The notes beneath the pieces are model-generated. The model was not told the DNA's origin. It saw only the letters and a list, made by a program, of their open reading frames with translations, and searched no databases. The translations under genes and the position numbers were made by a program. This document shows, one piece after another, positions 27,280 through 35,871 of a DNA stretch of 64,000 nucleotides. The DNA comes from Kribbella sp. ALI-6-A (GTDB lineage: Bacteria; Actinomycetota; Actinomycetes; Propionibacteriales; Kribbellaceae), in NCBI RefSeq assembly GCF_001984195.1, contig NZ_MTQN01000009.1, forward strand, positions 310,001-374,000. Reading direction: 5' to 3'. Positions within the stretch are counted from its first letter, which is position 1, and each line of letters begins with the position of its first letter.

Positions 27280-28434
27280 GTGGATCGTCGGAGTTTTCTT
27301 CGTGCGGCAGTGATCGGTTCGTCGGCCTCGGTCGCCTTCGGGTTCAGCGTGACGCCGCAGGCGCTCGCGTTCCCCGCCCAGACCGGCCCCAGCCCGTACG
27401 GCGGCCTGCGGGCCGCCGACGCCAACGGGATCATGTTGCCGCAGGGCTTCACCAGCCGGGTGCTGGCCAGGTCCACCCGCGTCGTCAGCGGCACCAGCTA
27501 CACCTGGCACAACGCGCCGGACGGCGGCGCGTGCTTCGCCGACGGCACCGGCTGGATCTACGTGTCCAACTCCGAGGTGGGCAGCGGCAACGGTGGGGCC
27601 GGCGCGCTGCGGTTCAACAGCAGCGGGACGGTCACCGGCGCGTACCGCATCCTGTCCGGTACGACGCAGAACTGCTCCGGCGGCGCGACCCCGTGGGGTA
27701 CCTGGTTGTCGTGCGAGGAGACCGACCTCGGCTACGTCTGGGAGACCGACCCGTTCGGCACGAAGGCGGCGGTCCGTCGTCCGGCGATGGGCCGCTTCTC
27801 CCACGAGGCCGCCGCGGTCGATCCGGACCGGCGCGTCATCTACCTCACCGAGGACACCCCCGACGGCGGGTTCTACCGCTTCCGCCCGACCACGTGGGGC
27901 GACCTGTCGGCCGGCACCCTCCAGGTCCTGCGGGAGTCCGGCGGCGCGCTGTCCTGGGTCACCGTGCCCGACCCCGACGGCAGCCCGACCCGCACCCGCA
28001 GGCAGGTCTCCGGCATGAAGACGTTCAACGGCGGCGAAGGCTGCTACTACCGCAACGGCACCTGTTTCTTCACCACCAAGGGCGACAACCGCGTCTGGGC
28101 CTACAACGCGGTGAACAACACGATCGCCATCGCCTACGACGACAACCTCACCCCCAACCCGCCGCTGACCGGCGTCGACAACATCACCGGCACCTCCGCC
28201 GGCGACCTGTACGTCGCCGAGGACGGCGGCAACATGGAGATCTGCGTCATCACGCCCGCCGACGTCGTCGCCCCCTTCCTCCGCGTCACCGGCCAGTCCG
28301 GCTCCGAACTGTGCGGGGTCGCCTTCAACCCGGCCGGCAACCGCCTCTACTTCTCCTCCCAGCGCGGCACCAGCGGCTCGAGCAGCGGCGGCATCACCTA
28401 CGAGATCACCGGTCCCTTCCGCACCACCAGCTGA
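27280..28434 (+). CDS. Tat-exported PhoX/DUF839-family protein 1
   Basis: The 384-aa protein has a twin-arginine signal (DRRSFLRAA) and a beta-propeller PhoX/DUF839 body: GGATPWGTWLSCEET, RFSHEAAAVDP, YLTEDTPDGGFYRF and LYVAEDGG. PhoX enzymes are calcium/iron phosphatases; the acidic and Glu residues of these motifs are present. It is shorter than the classic PhoX (~600 aa), so activity on phosphomonoesters is uncertain. GAGGAG precedes the GTG start. The second member follows after a terminator. Confidence 0.82.
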   Translation: MDRRSFLRAAVIGSSASVAFGFSVTPQALAFPAQTGPSPYGGLRAADANGIMLPQGFTSRVLARSTRVVSGTSYTWHNAPDGGACFADGTGWIYVSNSEVGSGNGGAGALRFNSSGTVTGAYRILSGTTQNCSGGATPWGTWLSCEETDLGYVWETDPFGTKAAVRRPAMGRFSHEAAAVDPDRRVIYLTEDTPDGGFYRFRPTTWGDLSAGTLQVLRESGGALSWVTVPDPDGSPTRTRRQVSGMKTFNGGEGCYYRNGTCFFTTKGDNRVWAYNAVNNTIAIAYDDNLTPNPPLTGVDNITGTSAGDLYVAEDGGNMEICVITPADVVAPFLRVTGQSGSELCGVAFNPAGNRLYFSSQRGTSGSSSGGITYEITGPFRTTS

Positions 28435-28458
28435 CCACCCGCTGACCACGTGCGAACG

Positions 28459-28494
28459 AACCGCACCGGACCCCGCCGTGGGTTCGGTGCGGTT
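28459..28494. terminator. hairpin terminator after PhoX 1
   Basis: AACCGCACCG and CGGTGCGGTT form 10-bp perfect arms with a 16-bp loop, followed by TTGTTC. Confidence 0.65.
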
Positions 28495-28608
28495 TGTTCA
28501 GGCTGCGTTCGCCGCGGCGTCGTCGGAGCACTGGAGGATCGACGGGCGACGACGGCCGACTCGGGGAGCCTGCGCGCACCCTGCTGATCCACGCTCCAAG
28601 GAGTACCC

Positions 28609-30051
28609 ATGTCTCTCGATCGTCGTTCCGTTCTTCGCGGTGCCGCGGGTGCCGCCGGCGCCGCCGGCGTCGGACTCGTCACCGTCGGCGCCGTGCCGTC
28701 GCTGGCCGAGGCGACCCCCGCCCCGCGGCGTTCGCCGTTCCCCACGCACCGCCCGTTCCCGCCGCTGATGGACGACCCCAAGGGTCTGCTCGCGTTGCCG
28801 CCGGGCTTCAAGTACACGATCGTCACCAAGGCCGGTGAGACCAAGCTGACGACCGGTCAGCCGACGCCGGGATCGCACGACGGCATGGCCGTCTTCGGCG
28901 ACGGCCGGAACCACACGCTGATCCTCAACCACGAGATCGGCAGCAACAACGCGCTCGGCGTACCGCAGATCAAGGGCACCGTGTACGACGAAGGCGTCGG
29001 CGCCGCGGGCGGCTGCACCGTCATCTCCGTGGACCGCGACGGCCGCAACCGCGGCGAGTGGGTCGGCATCTCCGGCACGCTCACCAACTGCGCCGGCGGC
29101 CACACGCCGTGGGGCACCTGGATGACGTGTGAGGAGACCGAGAACAAGGCCAACGGCACCACCCGCCTGAAGGACCACGGCTATGTCTTCGAGGTCTGGG
29201 CCGACGGTAAGACCGCTCACCCGGTCCCGCTCAAGGCACTCGGCCGCTACGCCCACGAGGCCCTCGCGGTCGACCAGGACCGCACTCACATCTACCTGTC
29301 CGAGGACGCGTCCGGCCCCAACGGCCTGTTCTACCGGTGGAGCGCGCCGCGCGGCTACAAGCTCGGCCCGAAGAGCTGGCAGGACCTCGCCGACGCCGGC
29401 TTCGGCACGCTCGAGGCGATGGCGATCCTCGGTGGCGACGGCAAGCCGATCCCGGACGTCGCCTACCTGACGTCGGCCCAGCTGCTGCGCCCGTTCCGGG
29501 TCGCCTGGGTTCCGGTGCCGGATCGCGACGCGGTGTCGGTCTCGTGCCGCAAGCAGTTCACCGACGGCCAGGTCACCCGCGGCAAGAAGTTCGAGGGCGT
29601 CTACGGCACCGACGAGGGCGTGTACGTGGTCAACTCCTACGCCGAGTCGGGCACCGCCGACCTGCCGGCCGACGCCGTTCCGCACGACGGGATGGTCTGG
29701 TTCTACAACTACAAGGCCAGGACCATCCAGCTGGTCACGTACTTCCCGCACAACCCGGCCGCCGACCAGGGCAGCACCGCCCGGTACGACGACTACAACT
29801 TCGACAGCCCGGACAACGTGACCGTCACGCCGTGGGGCTCGCTCGTGCTCGCCGAGGACGGCAACGCCAGCAGCCACGTGCTCAGCTCCACGCCGGGCGG
29901 CCCGACGTACGCGATCGCCCGCAACATGCTCAACGAGTCGGAGTTCACCGGCCCGGCGTTCTCCCCCGACGGCAAGGTGCTGTACGTCAACCTGCAGTCG
30001 CCCGGCATCACCTTCGCCATCACCGGCCCCTGGCGCGACTACCTCGGCTGA
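28609..30051 (+). CDS. Tat-exported PhoX/DUF839-family protein 2
   Basis: This 480-aa protein has a twin-arginine signal (LDRRSVLRGAAGAAG) and the same propeller motifs as its neighbour: NHEIGSNN, GGHTPWGTWMTCEETE, RYAHEALAVDQ, YLSEDASG and LVLAEDGN. It resembles secreted alkaline phosphatase PhoX more closely than protein 1. AAGGAG lies upstream of the ATG. Two GTTC repeats 11 bp apart (28496-28511) are reminiscent of half of a PhoP box but weak. Confidence 0.84.
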   Translation: MSLDRRSVLRGAAGAAGAAGVGLVTVGAVPSLAEATPAPRRSPFPTHRPFPPLMDDPKGLLALPPGFKYTIVTKAGETKLTTGQPTPGSHDGMAVFGDGRNHTLILNHEIGSNNALGVPQIKGTVYDEGVGAAGGCTVISVDRDGRNRGEWVGISGTLTNCAGGHTPWGTWMTCEETENKANGTTRLKDHGYVFEVWADGKTAHPVPLKALGRYAHEALAVDQDRTHIYLSEDASGPNGLFYRWSAPRGYKLGPKSWQDLADAGFGTLEAMAILGGDGKPIPDVAYLTSAQLLRPFRVAWVPVPDRDAVSVSCRKQFTDGQVTRGKKFEGVYGTDEGVYVVNSYAESGTADLPADAVPHDGMVWFYNYKARTIQLVTYFPHNPAADQGSTARYDDYNFDSPDNVTVTPWGSLVLAEDGNASSHVLSSTPGGPTYAIARNMLNESEFTGPAFSPDGKVLYVNLQSPGITFAITGPWRDYLG

Positions 30052-30060
30052 CCGAGGCCG

Positions 30061-30090
30061 GCGGCACGGTGGCAGTCGTCACCGTGCCGC
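30061..30090. terminator. hairpin terminator between convergent genes
   Basis: GCGGCACGGTG and CACCGTGCCGC form perfect 11-bp arms with an 8-bp loop. It overlaps the last codons of the minus-strand isomerase-like gene. Confidence 0.65.
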
Positions 30091-30372
30091 AGGGTCGTTG
30101 GGGTGCGGGCTGAGCACGAGCACCTCGTCGGTCCGCCAGATCCGCAACGGCATCGAGGCGAGCGTCCGCTCCAGTTCTTCGGCGTCGTCGGCGGCGAAGA
30201 GCCCGATCGTGCGCCACTCCCCCGGCTTCAGCGGCGGCCGCCACAGGCGGAGCACCCGTCCTTCGGCGGCCAGCTCACGCGTGTGCGCGGCCTCGCGGGC
30301 CCGGACGTCGTCGACCTCCTGCGGCGACACGCCCTCCGGTACCCGAGTGGTCATCGTGACCAGGAACTCCAT
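30079..30372 (-). CDS. muconolactone-isomerase-family protein
   Basis: A 97-aa ferredoxin-like alpha/beta fold protein of the muconolactone delta-isomerase family (MEFLVTMTTRVPEGVS, HTRELAAEGRVLRLWRPP, LPLRIW-type end). The true enzyme acts in the beta-ketoadipate pathway; no other genes of that pathway are near, so it may act on a different lactone or have a non-enzymatic role. GAGGAGG precedes the ATG. The long frame upstream is antisense to the hydratase gene. Confidence 0.7.
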   Translation of the reverse strand: MEFLVTMTTRVPEGVSPQEVDDVRAREAAHTRELAAEGRVLRLWRPPLKPGEWRTIGLFAADDAEELERTLASMPLRIWRTDEVLVLSPHPNDPAAR

Positions 30373-30561
30373 GCCGGCCTCCTCAAGCTTCGGTCCACCC
30401 GACTTCGGTACGCCCAGCATCGGTCGGCCCGGCGGGTGCTCGCGCCGGTGAGCTCCCCTGGCAGGCAGTGCCCAGGGGGTTTCCCTGGCGCGACCTCGCG
30501 TCCGTTCGCGCGAGGCTCGGAGCGTGTACTCGGCCGAGTGCAGGACGGGAGCAGCAAGGCG

Positions 30562-31392
30562 ATGAGCGCAGCACAATTCGACGTCAGCGAGGTGTCCCCG
30601 TCGTACTGGCGGGTGACGTTCGGCAACGGTCCGGTGAACCTGATGGACCCGGACACCGTCGACCAGCTCGGTGAGCTCGTCGGGCGGATCGAGAACGACC
30701 CGGATCTCACGGTGGTCGTCTTCCGCAGCGAGACGCCGGGCTACTTCATGGCCCACTGGGACTTCCTGGCCGACAACTCCCGGGTGGCGGCGATGCAGCC
30801 CGGGCCCACCGGACTGCACCCGTACCTGGACAACTTCGTCCGGCTCAGCCGGTTGCCGGTGGCCACGATCTCGGAGATCCGCGGCCGGACCCGCGGCGCG
30901 GGCAGCGAGTTCGTGCTCGCCACCGACATCCGGTTCGCCTCCGAGCAGGCGGTGCTGGGCCAGTTCGAGGTCGGTGTCGGCGCGGTGCCCGGCGGTGGCC
31001 CGATGGCCCGGCTGGGACGCCTGGTCGGTCGCGGTCGCGCGCTGGAGATCCTGCTCGGCGGTGACGACGTACCGGCCGAGCTGGCCGCGGCGTACGGGTA
31101 CGTGAACCGGCTCGTCCCGGACGCCGACATCGAGCAGTTCACCGACGCGTTCGCCCGCCGGATCGCGGCCTTCGACAAGGTGGCGGTCAGCGGGATCAAG
31201 AAGCTGGTCGACGTCGCCACGCTGCCCGCCGACGAGGAGTTCGCGCCCGGACTGAGCGCGTACTTCGCCACCGCCGGCCGCCCCGAGCACCGGCCGTTCG
31301 TCAAGCTCCTGCTCGGCAAGGGGCTGCAGCAGCCCGACGGCATCGAGACCGACCTCGGCACGGCCATCGGGCAGCTGCGACAGGATCTCTGA
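30562..31392 (+). CDS. enoyl-CoA hydratase/isomerase-family protein
   Basis: A 276-aa crotonase-fold protein with the oxyanion-hole segments (FMAHWDFLAD and EIRGRTRGAGSEFVLATDIRFAS) and GQFEVGVGAVPGGG, where one catalytic Glu is expected. The usual second Glu is not obvious, so isomerase or hydrolase chemistry is possible. The C-terminal helix region is complete. It is divergent from the muconolactone-isomerase-like gene with 189 bp between them, and no CoA ligase or thiolase is adjacent. Confidence 0.8.
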   Translation: MSAAQFDVSEVSPSYWRVTFGNGPVNLMDPDTVDQLGELVGRIENDPDLTVVVFRSETPGYFMAHWDFLADNSRVAAMQPGPTGLHPYLDNFVRLSRLPVATISEIRGRTRGAGSEFVLATDIRFASEQAVLGQFEVGVGAVPGGGPMARLGRLVGRGRALEILLGGDDVPAELAAAYGYVNRLVPDADIEQFTDAFARRIAAFDKVAVSGIKKLVDVATLPADEEFAPGLSAYFATAGRPEHRPFVKLLLGKGLQQPDGIETDLGTAIGQLRQDL

Positions 31393-31402
31393 CGTCACCG
31401 CG

Positions 31403-32440
31403 TCAGAGGTGATCGGCGTCGACCACGGCCTGGGCGAAGCCCCGCGGGTCCTCCTGCGGCACGTTGTGGCCGACGTCGAGCACCCGATGGTCGTACTTGC
31501 CGGTGAACTTGGCCCGGTACGCCGACCCGTGGCCGGCCGGCGTGAACGGGTCGTACCTGCCGTCGATGGTGACGGTCGGGACGCCGATCGTCGGCCCGGC
31601 CTGCAACCGGCGCTCGATGGCGGTGTACAGGTGCTCCGCCGGGGCCAGGCCGAGCCGCCAGCGGTAGTTGCCAATGACAATCGGTACGAAGTCCGGGTTC
31701 TCGAACGCCGCCGCGGTGCGGTCGTACGTCGCGGTGGAGTAGTCCCAGGTCGGCGAGTTGAACCGCCAGACGAAGTCGCCGAACTCGTAGCGGTTCTCGG
31801 TCAGACCGAGCACGCCCCGCTCGGTGGTGAAGTAGTACTGGTACCACCAGGCGTTCTCCGCCTTGGGCGGCAGCGGCTTCCTGTTCGCGGCCAGGTTGGT
31901 GATCAGGTACCCGGTCACCGAGACCAGGGCCTCGCACCGCCGCGGCCAGAGCGCGGCGATGATGTCGGCGGTGCGCGACCCCCAGTCGTAGCCGGCCAGG
32001 ATCGCCTTACGGATCTTCAGCGCGTCCATCAGCGCGAGGATGTCGAGCGCGAACGCGGCCTGGTCGACGTCGCGCCGGGTGCGGTCGGACAGGAACCTCG
32101 TCGTCCCGTAGCCACGGAAGTACGGGACGATCACCCGGTAGCCCTCGGCGGCCAGCAACGGCGCGACCTCGACGTAGCTGTGGATGTCGTACGGGAAGCC
32201 GTGCATCAGGATCACCGGACGGCCGTCGGCCGGACCGGTCTCCACGTAGCCCACGTTCAGCACGCCGGCTTTGATCTGTCGCACCGGACCGAACCCCGTG
32301 CGGGGAGCCTTTGCTCCGGCGGCCTGCGCGGCCTCGGTGCCGAGCAGGCTCAGGTGGGTGGCGGCGACGGTCCCGGCCGCGAGCCTGAGGAATCCGCGAC
32401 GGCCGGGTTCGGATCGGCTGGGCGGCTTGCTGTTGTCCAT
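31403..32440 (-). CDS. Tat-exported alpha/beta hydrolase (epoxide hydrolase/dehalogenase type)
   Basis: In this 345-aa protein the N-terminus has a Tat motif (GRRGFLRLAAG) and signal peptide. The fold shows the oxyanion loop MHGFPYD, nucleophile elbow GYDWGS with Asp, an acid-bearing TIDGRYDPF and VGHNVPQEDP with the catalytic His. An Asp nucleophile indicates epoxide hydrolase or haloalkane dehalogenase chemistry. It is divergent from another exported epoxide hydrolase and ends 10 bp from the convergent hydratase. Confidence 0.83.
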   Translation of the reverse strand: MDNSKPPSRSEPGRRGFLRLAAGTVAATHLSLLGTEAAQAAGAKAPRTGFGPVRQIKAGVLNVGYVETGPADGRPVILMHGFPYDIHSYVEVAPLLAAEGYRVIVPYFRGYGTTRFLSDRTRRDVDQAAFALDILALMDALKIRKAILAGYDWGSRTADIIAALWPRRCEALVSVTGYLITNLAANRKPLPPKAENAWWYQYYFTTERGVLGLTENRYEFGDFVWRFNSPTWDYSTATYDRTAAAFENPDFVPIVIGNYRWRLGLAPAEHLYTAIERRLQAGPTIGVPTVTIDGRYDPFTPAGHGSAYRAKFTGKYDHRVLDVGHNVPQEDPRGFAQAVVDADHL

Positions 32441-32697
32441 CGATGACGCTCCTTCACGAACAGCTCGAGGGTCTTGCGACTCACGGTCGCCGAGTTGGTT
32501 GCCGGTCGCACCCGGGGATGTCCCTGGTCCCGTTGCCTGGCCCGGCGTTGGGCCCGTGGCCCGAGTACCGACCGACGGCGAGGCCAGGGACTGTCCCGGG
32601 CGCGAAGCGAGCGGCCGGCACGCGACCGTGGGTCCGAACCAGAAAGCCACACCCTCGTGAGGCGTGCTGTCACGCAGGACTGAGACAAGGAGCTTTG

Positions 32698-34017
32698 ATG
32701 GGTACGAGCGAGAACAACGGCCACTTCGGCACAGATCGTCGCGGGTTTCTCGGACTGGCGGCCGGCGCCGTGGTCGCCACGCAGCTCGGGCTTCCCGGGC
32801 AGGCGGCGGCGAGTCCGTCCGGCGGCCACCGCAAGGAGATCCCGGGCGTGCACCGGTTCCGCATCAAGGTGCCGCAGCGGGAGATCAACGATCTGCGGCA
32901 GCGGCTGCGGATGACGCGCTGGCCCGATCGGGAGACCGTCGCCGATCGCTCACAGGGCGCGCAACTGGCCAAGGTCCGCCCCTTGGTCGAGTACTGGGGC
33001 CGGCACTACAACTGGCGCAAGCTCGAGACGCGGCTGAACAACCTGCCGCAGTTCATCACCCGGATCGACGGCGTGGACATCCAGTTCGCCCACATCCGTT
33101 CGCCGCACGCCGACGCGCTGCCGCTGCTGATGACGCACGGCTGGCCGGGCTCGATCGTCGAGCTGCTGAAGGTGATCGGCCCGCTGACCAACCCGACGGC
33201 GCACGGCGGCCGCGCCGAGGACGCCTTCCACCTGGTGCTGCCGACGCTGCCCGGCTACGGCTTCTCCGGCAAGCCGACCTCGACCGGCTGGAACCCGGCC
33301 CGCACGGCCAAGGCCTTCCACCAGCTCATGCTCCGCCTCGGCTACCCCCGCTACGTCTCCCAAGGCGGCGACTGGGGCGCGATCATCTCCGAGGTGCTCG
33401 CGGTGCAGAAACCTCAGGGACTGCTGGGCATCCACGTCAACATGCCGGGCACGGTACCGCCGGAGATCCTGCGCCACCTGCGCAACTTCGACCCGGCCCC
33501 CGCGAGTCTGTCGGCGCGCGAGAAGATCGCGTACGACCGGCTGCTGCACTTCTACCACGACGGCTTCGGCTACGCGGCGATGATGAACCAGAGCCCGCAG
33601 ACCATCGGCTACGCGCTCGCCGACTCGCCGGTCGCGATGGCGGCGTACTACTACGACAAGATCGCCGAGTGGACCGACAGCGGCGGCGAGCCCGAGAAGG
33701 TGTTCTCGTACGACGAGATGCTCGACGCGATCTCGCTGTACTGGCTGACGAACACCGGCGCCTCGTCGTCACGCTCCTACTGGGAGGGCTACCAGGCCGG
33801 CGGCGGCCCGTTCGACGCCGTCGCGATCCCGGACCTCCCGGTGGCGGTCACGGTGTTCCCGGGCGAGATCTACCGCGCACCGCGCAGCTGGGGCGAGCGC
33901 ACCTTCGGCAACCTGATCCACTGGAACGAGGTCGACAAGGGCGGCCACTTCGCGGCGTGGGAGCAGCCGGAGATCTTCACGAAGGAGGTCCGGACCGCTT
34001 TCCGGACGTTGCGCTAG
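32698..34017 (+). CDS. Tat-exported epoxide hydrolase with EHN domain
   Basis: This 439-aa protein begins with a Tat signal (DRRGFLGLAAGAVVATQLG), then an epoxide-hydrolase N-terminal (EHN) domain (~57-165, FRIKVPQREINDLRQRLRMTRWP) and an alpha/beta hydrolase domain with THGWPGS, nucleophile elbow GGDWGA and KGGHFAAWEQPE bearing the catalytic His. The set resembles juvenile-hormone/microsomal-type epoxide hydrolases. AAGGA lies upstream of the ATG. The 257-bp gap to the divergent hydrolase shows no clear operator. Confidence 0.85.
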   Translation: MGTSENNGHFGTDRRGFLGLAAGAVVATQLGLPGQAAASPSGGHRKEIPGVHRFRIKVPQREINDLRQRLRMTRWPDRETVADRSQGAQLAKVRPLVEYWGRHYNWRKLETRLNNLPQFITRIDGVDIQFAHIRSPHADALPLLMTHGWPGSIVELLKVIGPLTNPTAHGGRAEDAFHLVLPTLPGYGFSGKPTSTGWNPARTAKAFHQLMLRLGYPRYVSQGGDWGAIISEVLAVQKPQGLLGIHVNMPGTVPPEILRHLRNFDPAPASLSAREKIAYDRLLHFYHDGFGYAAMMNQSPQTIGYALADSPVAMAAYYYDKIAEWTDSGGEPEKVFSYDEMLDAISLYWLTNTGASSSRSYWEGYQAGGGPFDAVAIPDLPVAVTVFPGEIYRAPRSWGERTFGNLIHWNEVDKGGHFAAWEQPEIFTKEVRTAFRTLR

Positions 34018-34032
34018 CCGGCAGGCCGCCGC

Positions 34033-34695
34033 TCATCGCACCCGGACCAGCCCTTGCTGGTAAGCGAAAACGACCAGCTGGGCGCGGTCGCGGGCTCGCG
34101 CCTTCATCATCGCCCGGTGAATGTGCGTGCGGACCGTCAGCGGACTCACGAACAGCCGCTCGGCGATCTCCTGGTTCGACAGGCCGTGGGCGGCCAGGGC
34201 GGTGATCTCGCGCTCCCGGTCGGTCAGCGTCACCAGCGAGCCGTGGGGCAGCTCGCCGCTGCTGCCGGGAGCGGACAGGAAGCGGTCGATGAGCGCGCGG
34301 GTGGCCGTCGGCGAGAGCAGCGCCTCGCCGCCGACCACCGTCCGGATCCCGGCGAGCAGGCCCTGCGACGTGACGTCCTTGCCGAGAAACCCGCTCGCCC
34401 CTGCCTCGAGCGCGCGGGCCACGTGCTCGTCGGTCTCGAACGTCGTCAGGATCAGCACGCGGGTGCTCGCCAGCTCGGGCGTCGAGCAGATGCGTCGCGT
34501 CGCGGCCAGCCCGTCGACGACCGGCATCCGAATGTCCATCAGGACCAGGTCCGGCCGGTGCAGCCGGGCCAGCTCGGCCGCTTGCTCGCCGTCCGCGGCC
34601 TCGGCGACGACCGTCATGTCGTCGCACGAGTCGATCAGCATGCGGAAGGTCGAGCGCAGCAGCGCCTGATCGTCGGCGAGAAGGATGTCGATCAT
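34033..34695 (-). CDS. NarL/FixJ-type response regulator
   Basis: In this 220-aa protein the receiver domain contains the phospho-acceptor Asp in DLVLMDIRMP (~residue 54), the conserved Thr in LTTFETDE and Lys in LGKDV. A LuxR-type helix-turn-helix lies at ~150-205 (LTDREREITALAAHGLSNQEIAERL). The ATG overlaps the kinase stop by 4 bp (ATGA), so the longer N-terminus was rejected. It pairs with the kinase and, through the operon, the MMPL exporter. Confidence 0.92.
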   Translation of the reverse strand: MIDILLADDQALLRSTFRMLIDSCDDMTVVAEAADGEQAAELARLHRPDLVLMDIRMPVVDGLAATRRICSTPELASTRVLILTTFETDEHVARALEAGASGFLGKDVTSQGLLAGIRTVVGGEALLSPTATRALIDRFLSAPGSSGELPHGSLVTLTDREREITALAAHGLSNQEIAERLFVSPLTVRTHIHRAMMKARARDRAQLVVFAYQQGLVRVR

Positions 34696-35849
34696 CGGGT
34701 CAGCCGGTCTTCCTGCCATGGAGCCAGCGGAATGGTGAGACGGACCGCGTACCGATCAGGCCCGGCCGGACCCGCCCGGACCGACCCGCCGACCGCGGCT
34801 GCGCGTTCGCGCATGCCGATCAGCCCGAAGCCTTCTTCTCCCACCGGAGCGGGGTGGGCAGAGGTGTTCACCACATGGACGGAGAACGTGTCCTCGTCAT
34901 AGGCCAGGGAAATCGTCACGACCGGATGGACCGCGTGTTTCGTGACGTTGGTCAGGGCCTCTTGGACGATCCGGAACGCCGTGAGCTCGACCAGCGGCGG
35001 TAACTGCCGCGTCGTACCGTCGCTGGCCACGTGGACGTCGATTCCGGCTGCCCGGCACGCTTCGACCAACTCCGGGAGTTGGTCGAGGCCCGGGGCCGGC
35101 GTGGTGCCCGGCGAGGAGTCGTCGCCGGGATCACGCAGCAGCCCGACGGTCGCTTTCAGCTCCCGCAGTGCGGCCGACGTGGAGCCGCTCAGCCCGGTGA
35201 GCAGCTCACCGACCTGCTCGGGACGCTTGGTCAGCAGGTGGGCCGCCGTCCCGGCCTGCGCGTTCGCGACGGCGAGGTGGTGCGCGACGACATCGTGCAG
35301 GTCCTGCGCGATGCGCAGGCGTTGCTCGCTCAGCCGGCGGCGCACCTCGTCGTCCCGGCTGCGTTCGGCGTCCTCGGCGCGAGCCTGCACCAGTTGAAGG
35401 TACGCCCGCTGGGTATGGGACATCCGTCCGGCGAACACCGCCGGCAGCAGCCACAGGGCGACGCCGACGGTCCGCAGCAGCAACGAACCTCCCGTCGGGT
35501 TCGCGTCGCTCGCCGCTCCGCCCGCGATCACCGCGCTCACCGCGATCGCCGTCCACCAGCCGGCCGCCCTGGGGCCACCGAGCACCGTCAGCCGATAGAG
35601 GCATCCGATCAGCGGAGCCAGCAGCAACGGCGTCGGCAGGTAGCCGGCCGCGCAGGCGGCCGCCTCGCAGCAGATCGCGACGACGGTCGCGGCCCGCGGA
35701 GAGCGGGCGGACACGAACAGGGCCCCGCTCGCGACCAGGCTCAGCATCGCACCGGGAAGCAGCTCGGCAGGCCGGAAGATGCCCTCGGTGCTGAGGCTGG
35801 CACCGAGTACGGCGAAGAGGAACGCGACCAGCGCGGCCAACACGTTCAT
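34692..35849 (-). CDS. sensor histidine kinase (HisKA_3 type)
   Basis: A 385-aa kinase whose N-terminal ~155 residues contain four or five transmembrane helices with little periplasmic loop, typical of intramembrane-sensing actinobacterial kinases. A coiled coil leads to the phosphorylated His in RIAQDLHDVVAHHL, and the HATPase domain has ALTNVTKHA and GFGLIGMRERAAAVGG. It is downstream of the MMPL gene by 22 bp and translationally coupled to the response regulator. Confidence 0.92.
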   Translation of the reverse strand: MNVLAALVAFLFAVLGASLSTEGIFRPAELLPGAMLSLVASGALFVSARSPRAATVVAICCEAAACAAGYLPTPLLLAPLIGCLYRLTVLGGPRAAGWWTAIAVSAVIAGGAASDANPTGGSLLLRTVGVALWLLPAVFAGRMSHTQRAYLQLVQARAEDAERSRDDEVRRRLSEQRLRIAQDLHDVVAHHLAVANAQAGTAAHLLTKRPEQVGELLTGLSGSTSAALRELKATVGLLRDPGDDSSPGTTPAPGLDQLPELVEACRAAGIDVHVASDGTTRQLPPLVELTAFRIVQEALTNVTKHAVHPVVTISLAYDEDTFSVHVVNTSAHPAPVGEEGFGLIGMRERAAAVGGSVRAGPAGPDRYAVRLTIPLAPWQEDRLTR

Positions 35850-35871
35850 CGGGCCGACACTACCGGGGCGA

